Shown: positions 40,852-49,042 of the stretch, piece by piece
How positions within the stretch are numbered: the stretch's first letter is position 1
Layout: the number at the start of each line of letters is the position of its first letter
Assembly (NCBI GenBank): GCA_951230915.1
Contig: OX579642.1
Location: 3,658,001 to 3,722,000, forward strand
Reading direction: 5' to 3'
DNA length: 64,000 bases
Source of the DNA: Antitrichia curtipendula
Lineage: Eukaryota; Streptophyta; Bryopsida; Hypnales; Leucodontaceae
The notes under the pieces: generated by a model
Told to the model about the DNA's origin: nothing
Database searches by the model: none
What the model saw: only the letters and a program-made list of their open reading frames with translations
Position numbers and translations under genes: made by a program

Positions 40852-41530
40852 ATGACGAGAAGAACACGGAGCCAGGCCAAGGAGCAAGAGGATTCAACTT
40901 CGGAGGAGGAAGCGGCGACACCACCGCTTTCCACAGATGTCCCCGAGGTAAGCTTCTTGGTCAAATTTCTAGTGCGGTCCTTATTTTCTCTCAACTGCTG
41001 TTGTACGAGCGAGCACATGAGCGACCAGAGACATAAATTAGTACTGCAGATCCTCTCACATGTACAGACATCGCAGCAAGACTTGCGTAATGGGAAGCAG
41101 TTTTTTCATTAAGGAAGTCTAGATTTACACATAATTTCTTGAGGTCTACGTTACTGAATCGATTGAAGTTCAAGCTCGATCACCCACCTGCAATCAAGTC
41201 CTGTCCTAATTGAACTGCGCACTGTTTAGAGAAGTGCACCGTCAACTGAATGACTAGCTTCCTGAACCTTGTTGTCGTCAGATGCACGATGCATCAAGTT
41301 CATTTGCGTATTCGACTGTATAGTATTAGTGGTTGTTAGACATCAATTGAATCGATTTGCTTCCTTGTATGATAGAATCTTGTCTCTTGGCCAGCCCAAA
41401 GCACTGATCCTCCAAAATTTTGATAGAGGCAACCCCAGTCGACGAAGTCAAGGATCAACCAACGCACTTGCGGGAGTTTGAAATTTGAGTTAAAAGTACT
41501 GCCTGATGCAACTGTTTGACTTCCGTGATC

Positions 41531-41618
41531 GACACTAGGGGTAGCAGCAATCACCCCCACGACCCCTGTCGGATCCGACGGTGGTCATGGGGGTAGTTGC
41601 CGCTACCCCCAATGTCAG
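41531..41618. repeat. Palindromic element, centre GTCGGATCCGACGG
   Basis: Arms GACACTAGGGGTAGC and GCTACCCCCAATGTC; inner stem CACCCCCACGACC / GGTCATGGGGGTAG; centre GTCGGATCCGAC. Confidence 0.8.
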
Positions 41619-41830
41619 TCATAGCTTTCATTTTTATCTTCGTGATGAGCAACAATGCCATCTGCAATTCAGTCAAGCCCGGGGAATCATAGTATTCAAT
41701 TTAGCTGGCAGGCTCTTAGTCTATAATCGCATCTGCTTTGATTACTTCTGAATTGCTTTTTCTTCTAGTTTTGCGCGGCTGTAATGCCTATTATTTCCTT
41801 GATCATTAGCTGTTCAACTTCCGTGATCGG

Positions 41831-41910
41831 AACTGGGGGTAGCGGCACCACCCCCACAGCCCCTGTCGGACCCAACGGTGGTCATGGGGGTAGTTGCCGC
41901 TACCCCAATT
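41831..41910. repeat. Palindromic element, second copy, centre GTCGGACCCAACGG
   Basis: Arms AACTGGGGGTAGCGGCA and TGCCGCTACCCCAATT; same stem as the copy at 41531, one duplication unit downstream. Confidence 0.8.
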
Positions 41911-42416
41911 TTCAATAATAGCTATCATTTTGATCTTCGTGAAGAGCATGAATGCCATCTACAATTCAGTCAAGCTCAAGGAATCATGGTATTCAATTTA
42001 GCTGGCAAGCTCTTAGTTTGTAATTGCATCCGCTTTGGTTACTACTAAATTGCTTTCTCTTCCAGTTTTGTGCTGCTGCAATGCCTATGATTTCATTTCT
42101 GCACTATCAAAATGCTGTCGTGTTTGCTAGTGTTCTTTGAATCATAAATACTATCGGAAACTCAGATTTGGCTGTCATGATGAAACCAGAAGGGAGAATA
42201 TTAGATAGCTAGATTCTATTAAGTAGCATCTCGGCTAATTTAAGTCTTTTAGCTGCATGAATACAAGCGATTTTTACATAGATGAAACGAAATTCATAAA
42301 GAGCCCTAAATATCTAAAGAAAATGACAAGTATGCATATTCGTTTGTGCTAAGAATTTAAAAAAAGAAATGAGGTAAGGTTGGCAGCCCACCACTTTGGG
42401 ACAATTCCAGTTCTTT

Positions 42417-42510
42417 GATCAAAAACCTTGGTAGCGCGAGCTATCCCCATGACCCCCGTCAGACCCGACGGAGTTCATGGGGGTAGCTCGCTCTACCAAG
42501 GTTTTCGGTC
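42417..42510. repeat. Palindromic element with different arms, centre GTCAGACCCGACGG
   Basis: Arms AAAACCTTGGTAGCGCGAGC and GCTCGCTCTACCAAGGTTTT; inner stem CCCCATGACCCCCGTC / GACGGAGTTCATGGGG. Core as in 41531-41618, arms different. Confidence 0.8.
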
Positions 42511-43169
42511 AAAAAACATGAATTCATAGATTATTTATGTTGATTTTTGTTTTTTTGGACATTTGTTTGTTTCACTTCCTCCATGGGCTTGGAGTAGAAT
42601 GGAATCTTCATTTATTATATTTGCAATTTAATAATTGAGGTAGGTTTGTTATGAATATATTGGTTGTAAAATTTATTTATCTAAATTCTGTTCATACTAT
42701 ACCATTTGATAGATTCTCGAAATTCTTAAATACAATATGTATTTGACTGGCGTTGGAATACTTTTAAGAATTCTATCATATTTAGAAAATTAAAAAATTG
42801 ATCTAGAATCACATTTACATTTTGAAATTTTTCTTTTACTCATTGGAACAAAATATTTTTGATGTAGATTTCCTCTAGAGGAATGACATACCTGTCATTT
42901 TTGAGTTTTATAGTTTTTTCAAGGCAAAATATATTTAATCTAAAACATGTAAGTGCTAATGAATTTAATCTAGAATAATAATATATGGATAAAGATAAGG
43001 GTCTGCAAATCAAAGTTTGTATTAATGAGTTTGTATTAATTGAATTTTGAGAATAATTCCAATTTCATAATTTACATTGTAGAATGAGTCCCCTTTGGCT
43101 TCATGTCGCAGCACAGGATAAGCAATTCCCATGTTATACTCCCAAAAACCACTCTAAAGCATAACAAAG

Positions 43170-43240
43170 TGACTCTAAAGATCGAACCCACGAGATTCTG
43201 TGAAGTATCTAGCCTTATTAACGAACTAAGCCAAGTCAGT
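43170..43240 (-). promoter_or_regulatory. tRNA-like sequence with Pol III A and B boxes
   Basis: On the minus strand, TGGCTTAGTTCG (43233-43222) fits an A box and GGGTTCGATCT (43189-43179) a B box, spaced as in a tRNA gene. Pairing of the T arm is poor, so it is a tRNA-derived promoter remnant rather than a functional tRNA. It lies within 140 bp of the insertion's left end. Confidence 0.5.
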
Positions 43241-44285
43241 AGTAATATCCATCTTTTCCGGTCCTCCTTCTATGACCGGAAGTTCAAACACCCAGAAAAC
43301 AAAGGACCGGATTCTTTCTATCTTCTGATTCTAGCTAGTCTTCCGGTTATCGAATCCAACACAACCCAAGGACCCTATCTCTTCCGGTCCGGGTATCCGT
43401 CTAGGCCAATCCGCTCTAGACAACTCACAACCATTTCCTCTCCTATCTGGTTTGGTTTTACCTCTGTTTAGCCATCAGAGGGTTCGCCGCTTGCTTTTGA
43501 GAGTGGTAGGCCCACCACACCTTCCGTGACTTATAGTGGCTGAAGACCCACTTTCCTAATCTCTTCCTTCCTAGGCTAATACGGATCCGGTTTGGTCCTT
43601 CACAGCAATCCAGATCGCAATCCGGTCCACTGGTCACACAAAGACCCCCCGTACGATCCTCTCAATACTACAACGACCCTAATGTCATCTTATTCCGTGC
43701 AAAGCTAAGGCGGTTACAAGTGTACCCGTCCGTTCCAACGTCAACTAGAATTCTTCCGTTTACTGCTAAGATGGCGAGACCTCACAGGAGATCGGACACT
43801 CAACCGGATTTCTCACCCAGGAGTTCTAGCGCGACTAAGGAATCCCTCCCTATCCGCCTAGCCTAACAACGGCTTTCTCATCCGGAATCTCAAACTCTAG
43901 ACGCGCTGAGGCACTGAAGTTCACTCCCGACTCTATCCTATCCGCTCACATGCACTTAGAACCAAGAAAAACACCAAGGGGAGAAATCCCAACACATCCG
44001 CTCGTGCTTTCCGAACTCCCTCACGCACAACTCTGCCAAAACATGGGAGAACGTACAACAAGAAAGTACAAAGAGAGAACACAAAGAAAATGTAGAAGGA
44101 AAGACTCCCAGTCCTCAGCACAAGGATTGAATTATATACACTTTGAGAACTTCCAAAAATAACAAAAGGCAAAAAGAGCCGTTAAAAGTCAACCTAAATC
44201 CGGATCCTAACTTCCGGTCCTCCTAACACTACCGGATTGGGTTACTAATCCGGATCCGTTCCTATCCTATCCTTCCTAACTTATT

Positions 44286-45929
44286 CTACATCGCTATCCC
44301 GCGCCCCAACAAAGGACTCTTGGGCTCCGCCTCCAATTGCTCGAAGACTTCTTCCAAGTTCCTGTTCCGCTCTCCGGCCATCGGATTTGGCATGACAGAA
44401 CCGGGAGAGTCTTCGATGTTGATCGGCGCGGTCTGGGAAGGCTGACTCGGCTTTGACTGCGGAGTCTGGTCCTTTCCTTCCCTTGGGTCTGGCACTTCCG
44501 GAAACGATTCCGGCATGGAGATGTCCGATAGGTGGACCCTCATCGATCCGGTCAGCTTCTGTGTACACTCCTCCATCCGGTCCGCCGCTCCTCGTGCTAA
44601 GACCAAATTCTTCTCCACCTGCTCGGTGAAGTCAGTCAGGATCCGGACTATCCGGGTACCGGATAGTTTCTTCTCCTCTAAGACCTTCTCATCGAAGAGT
44701 CTGGCCCTGACTGCCACGCTTCCGGTCTCACCGAAAGTCGCCTTCACCGATCCCGCCACCTTCTGCGTCTCGTCTGCCATTATACGGGTGGCGGCCATAT
44801 CTTCCTTGAAGGTGGCCACTTCCGCCTTCAACATGTCGACCTCCTCTTGAAGTCGACGGATCTCTGCTTCTTGCTTCCGGATCTCGACCGGATTGGTGAT
44901 GCACTCCGCTACCTTCCCCGGCAACTTGCTATCCGGTGTTGCCTGCACCAACTCTCCGATCTGGTTTAGGGCGATTCTCTTCGCCTCCCAGTCCAGGCGG
45001 ATGTCGACGAGGATCTTTATCAATTTCTTGAACGGGTCGACCGGTCCCTTCTTCGAACAGCCTACCTTCTCCCTTTTCGGTGTCTTCTCCTTTCCGGTTT
45101 TATCACCGAGTGGAGATCCTCTTCCGGTCGGAGACGTCGTCTTGTGCCGCTTGGGCTGCCTCTCCGCCTCTTCTTCATCTTCTTCTTCTTCTTCGGTCTC
45201 GGATCCGGTTTCCTCTTCCTCCTCGTCCGTTTCCGATTCTCCGTATTTCAGGAGATTTTCCTTGGCCTTCCACTCCTTCTCTTCCGAGTCTAAAAGGAGC
45301 TGGTGTTGCTCATAGAGGTGGAAGAGGTAGGGACACACGGGTGTCGGCCTACTCCTTCCGACCCTCGTCGCCAACTGGGCCACCAGATCGAACATGATCC
45401 GGGCCCAGTCCGCTTTCCGGTCACCGCTCAGGGCACCGAAAATAGTGTTGCCGAGGGTGATGGTCACCCTTGTCGGCTTCTCCGGATGGAGGATCGGGAT
45501 CAGGAACTGTAACAGTTTCCGGTGCCGGTCGTCGATGCAGTCTTTCACCGCGTATCCGTCCTTGGGGTTGACCGCTCTTCGGAACTTGCCCCGGACGTAC
45601 TCGTCCTTCCGGTTTGCCATCCCGTGGCCTCCTGCCCGGAACTTATAAACCTCCTTCCAGATCTCTTCCGTCCATTGATGTGGAACACAACGGATCGTGT
45701 TGTCGAACTGGTTCGTCCACTTCCCCTGGATCTCCTTCACCATCCGCTCGTCCTTAAAACCCCAGGGTTTGTCGAGCAAACCCTGGCACCCCATCCGGTT
45801 GAGATCCAACCGGAGCATCTCCATCTCCTCCTCTGTCGAAGGGAGAACCGGAACGACCTTCCGGAGTTTGACCGGAGCCGACGACGTAGATGGGCCTGGT
45901 CTGTTCCGCCTAAGCTGCGGCATAGACAC
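44286..45929 (-). CDS. 547-residue protein of the insertion, coiled-coil and acidic, gag-like
   Basis: A single uninterrupted frame from the ATG at 45929. Residues 1-35 are basic and Pro/Ser-rich; about 36-220 form a compact, mostly helical-looking domain (LDLNRMGCQGLLDKPWGF, VPHQWTEEIWKEVYKF, RHRKLLQFLIPILHP, GRSRPTPVCPYLFHLYE); about 230-256 are almost all Glu/Asp; 257-290 basic (KRHKTTSP); about 345-395 a heptad-like coiled coil (EAEIRRLQEEVDMLKAEVA); the tail is Pro/Ser/Gln-rich. The order resembles plant transposon structural proteins (gag-like domains followed by a coiled coil), but there is no zinc knuckle, protease or polymerase. The frame is intact, so the insertion is recent or selected. 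A mirror frame of up to 220 codons on the other strand is a shadow. Function unknown. Confidence 0.75.
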   Translation of the reverse strand: MSMPQLRRNRPGPSTSSAPVKLRKVVPVLPSTEEEMEMLRLDLNRMGCQGLLDKPWGFKDERMVKEIQGKWTNQFDNTIRCVPHQWTEEIWKEVYKFRAGGHGMANRKDEYVRGKFRRAVNPKDGYAVKDCIDDRHRKLLQFLIPILHPEKPTRVTITLGNTIFGALSGDRKADWARIMFDLVAQLATRVGRSRPTPVCPYLFHLYEQHQLLLDSEEKEWKAKENLLKYGESETDEEEEETGSETEEEEEDEEEAERQPKRHKTTSPTGRGSPLGDKTGKEKTPKREKVGCSKKGPVDPFKKLIKILVDIRLDWEAKRIALNQIGELVQATPDSKLPGKVAECITNPVEIRKQEAEIRRLQEEVDMLKAEVATFKEDMAATRIMADETQKVAGSVKATFGETGSVAVRARLFDEKVLEEKKLSGTRIVRILTDFTEQVEKNLVLARGAADRMEECTQKLTGSMRVHLSDISMPESFPEVPDPREGKDQTPQSKPSQPSQTAPINIEDSPGSVMPNPMAGERNRNLEEVFEQLEAEPKSPLLGRGIAM

Positions 45930-46196
45930 AGACTAGATCTAAGACAGTCCTTTCCGATTCTACCTCACACAGTCCTAGCCGCACGTCTCGTTCTCACGTT
46001 CTCTCTCCGATCTCAACCGGAATCCTGCACAGCGATCGGTACGCAACCGGAAAACCTACCCTGCAACACACCTCTAACACTCGCATACTCACGCACACAC
46101 GCGAACACTCACACAGTGCCGAAACACGAGGAGCGCGACAAAACACTCTCACCAAACGGAGTTTGGAAAAAGGAGTGCGACTGAGGAGGTGCTGGC

Positions 46197-46206
46197 CTTT
46201 TATAGT
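46197..46206 (-). promoter_or_regulatory. TATA box for the 547-codon gene
   Basis: Minus-strand CTATAAAAGG, about 270 bp upstream of the ATG at 45929, within the insertion. Confidence 0.55.
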
Positions 46207-48573
46207 CTCTCCTGACCTAAAAAATCGTCATGATGACGTTTACCGGTCCGGTCCCACCAATCCGGTCTAACCCTAATCCGGTTCTATACCCCCAATCCGG
46301 TCCACTGCTACTTCCGGACAAGGATCCGATTCCAATCCGGTTCCTGGGTGTCACCACTAGGATTGGATTTGTTCGAACTACTCCACTATTTAAATGTCTT
46401 TTCTAATTTTCCGTCCTCTGCTGTTTCTAGACAAAACCTACATACTAATCGATAGTTTCCGTTCCGTTTTCTAGATAAACAACTGAAAACCAAAAATTCG
46501 GACTGCGACACTTCAACACAAGAAGATCAATCAATCGAAACACCGAGGACAGATGAGACTATGCAGCCAGAGATTGGTGGCCAAGATGAAGGAGATCTTG
46601 CTATGGATGGCATGGATGATGTGGAGGAGGAAAAAGAAATGCTCGAAGATGAACTCCGGCAACAACAGAAGGTGGATTCCGTGGCTACTATTGCTAGCTT
46701 GAGGATGAGGCCTGAGATACATTCACGGCTAAACATTCCACTTATCAGACTAGTGGCAATGCCAATGGTAAGGCCGACACTCTCTTCAGACCTTGTAAAG
46801 TTGGAGAATGAATTTGTCCATGGATATCGCAAAGGAGCCGCCGTATTTTATGTTTCCACCACAAACGAAGCTGGAGAGAGTTTAGAATTTACTAAGGAAG
46901 AGATGAACGGCTGGAGCCCCTTGTGGAAGAAATTGAACAATGAATTTGTTGAATATGTGGAGTCAATTTCCGAGCTGAGGTTCAAGAAGAACTTGAAGTT
47001 CTTTGTATGTGATGGTAATCACCTTCGCATTGCATAGATGAATTTGATTGACCGGAAATATACTGAGGACCCAGCTTTTCACAATGCGGTTGATAGTATT
47101 GTTTTGGACACAAAAGAAAGAATTGAGTTAGTCATGCAAATGATGCATGACATAAACAAGTGAGTAACTTTGATTCATTTGAGGTTTTTGTATCTTATAT
47201 GTGGCGCATTTGAATTTGATGCACTCTAATCATTGTACATTTCAAAAATCACTTATTGGAGTGTTTGAATTGCAGATCAACGGAGGACTCTCATGTGAAG
47301 ACCAACCTGGTACACACTCTATACCGAGTTCAAAAATATGGGCAACTTCCGTATGACCGCTTCAATGAATGTTGAGGCCCTCGGAAAAAATCCGTTGTGG
47401 TGTTCAGTTTGTGAGGAAGACTTGGTACTCTATGCCTCAAGATGTATTCACAACATTTCTGTTTCAGGTGAGAATCTTATTTCTTGGATGATTTTGAATC
47501 CTAATACTTCAATTGATCATGGTGCATAGTTGGATCTGATTAGAGTTAGTGATTGGAGATTCAAATGCTCTTGAACTTTTGCAGCAAGAGATATCGCAGG
47601 CAACAGATGCAGCAGTGAGGAAGTACAATGAGACAACAGATCGGGAGGAAAGGAGTCCTGAGGGTATTGCCGAAGCAATGAGAGCTGGAACTAAACTAAT
47701 GGCGGGCAAGTTGTATGCAATGACGGGGAAGTTGTTGGCTGTTGCAAACCCTGACCACGGGCCCGGATTTCTCAAAGAAGTTTGTCTTGTCTCTACGTCA
47801 CTAAAGAATTTTGAATTACTATTGGGGCGTATTAAGTTTGGTAGTAATGAAGAAAATTCCAATCTTTTCATGTTGAAAGGCACTGGACAATGAGCAAAGT
47901 CCTAGAGATGACTCTAGAGAAGTTGCAGATGGTAGCCACGTGCAACACTACCCCATTCCAAAAAACCAAGTTCCTGAAGTGGTGGAATTCATCTATGCCC
48001 TCTCGAGAAGCAAGGCGATTTCCACCGAGGCCTGTTTCCGAAGACAGGCTTCTACCCTTTTTGAACAAGTGCGTCTGGCGGGCAGAGGTGAGCATAATCT
48101 TTGTAATTTTTCTCAACTATTAAGCATGTGAATTTTGTTTGAATGAATGTTTAGAATTTCAATTCCTTAATTTTCATTTGCTTTTAAATTAACTATGAAT
48201 ATTTGAGTGTGATGTTTTTTTAGATCCAAGATACTGCTACTGACTACTTTGCCAAGGTGGTAAAGGACGACAACCTCAACATCAACATGAGTTCCCTACT
48301 TCAACCAGAGCATCTTCCGGAGTATATTGAAGGATGGAAGAGGAAGATATGGGATCAAGCATTTGGTCCTACTTTAAAAGCACAAGGACAATTCAAGAAA
48401 TCAGACAAATTTTCTACTTATGATGGAGCAGATCAAGTCGTCCGAAGAGTTATTTTCCGGTACCAAAATTTAACTTTTTCACTCATTCTTTCACTCATTT
48501 TTTCAGTGATTTATTGTTTGTAGGATTAGTAGTGAAATTTTCTTAGAGACATTTTTTTATAATTCACCCAAAG

Positions 48574-48667
48574 AACCAAAGGTTGGGGTACCATGAAGTA
48601 CTCCAAATACCCCTTTTGGATCCGAAAGAGGTATTTGAAGCACTTCATTGTACCCCAACCTTTGGTT
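48574..48667. repeat. Palindromic element in intron 5, GGATCCGAAAG family
   Basis: Arms AACCAAAGGTTGGGGTACC and GTACCCCAACCTTTGGTT; inner stem ATGAAGTACTCCAAATACC / GGTATTTGAAGCACTTCAT; centre TTTTGGATCCGAAAGA. Confidence 0.85.
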
Positions 48668-48948
48668 TTCTACTGTAATCATTATAGTTGTTTTAGACTC
48701 TTTTAGAAGATTTAGTTTGTATAATGGTAGTTCTGGTCCTGATTCTTTTTATAAATCAAATGGTTGTTTAGGTATAGCATTGCTCCATCATGCATTGAAA
48801 TGCTGACATGCATGCGATTATTTGAGATGCTTTTCTAGACTAGATTTAGTTGTTTCAATCTTGCTAAATTTATTCTAAGAGATGCATTTTTTAAACAATT
48901 GAACATTCAATTGTTGTAGAGCAATATTTTCATGAATATTGTCGTCCA

Positions 48949-49042
48949 AACCAGATGTTTGGATACCATGAGGTACTCCATATATCCCTCTCGGATCCGA
49001 AAGGGGTATTTGGAGTCCCTCATGGTACCCCAACTTCTGGTT
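48949..49042. repeat. Second palindromic element in intron 5, GGATCCGAAAGG family
   Basis: Arms AACCAGATGTTTGGATACC and GGTACCCCAACTTCTGGTT; inner stem ATGAGGTACTCC / GGAGTCCCTCAT; centre CTCTCGGATCCGAAAGGGG. About 280 bp from its sister copy. Confidence 0.85.

Larger units (their letters stand above)
41510..42105 (+). repeat. About 300-bp tandem duplication in intron 1, each copy carrying a hairpin
   Basis: Unit 1 (about 41510-41811) and unit 2 (about 41812-42105) share CTTCCGTGATCG, the hairpin, ATCTTCGTGA-GAGCA, AATGCCATCT, CAATTCAGTCAAGC, GTATTCAATTTAGCTGGCA and GCTCTTAGT in the same order. Confidence 0.8.
43104..46510 (-). mobile_element. 3,407-bp insertion with 8-bp inverted ends and CTTCA target duplication
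   Basis: Left end TGTCGCAG, right end CTGCGACA; the host sequence CTTCA lies directly outside both ends (43099-43103 and 46511-46515). TG...CA ends and a 5-bp duplication are typical of LTR retrotransposon integration, but I find no direct terminal repeats, no reverse transcriptase, protease or integrase. It carries one 547-codon gene on the minus strand, a TATA box upstream of it and a tRNA-like Pol III promoter near its 3' end. Options: a very long solo LTR containing an ORF, a gag-only non-autonomous element, or a new class. The word TCCGG / CCGGA / CCGGT recurs throughout, inside and outside the gene. Confidence 0.8.

Noticed and set aside
43170..43240. A functional tRNA gene
   Set aside because: A and B boxes fit, but T-arm pairing is poor and no convincing acceptor stem forms; treated as tRNA-derived promoter only.
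45522..46184. 220-codon plus-strand frame rich in Arg, Pro and Leu
   Set aside because: Antisense to the intact 547-codon gene; composition follows from the complementary strand.
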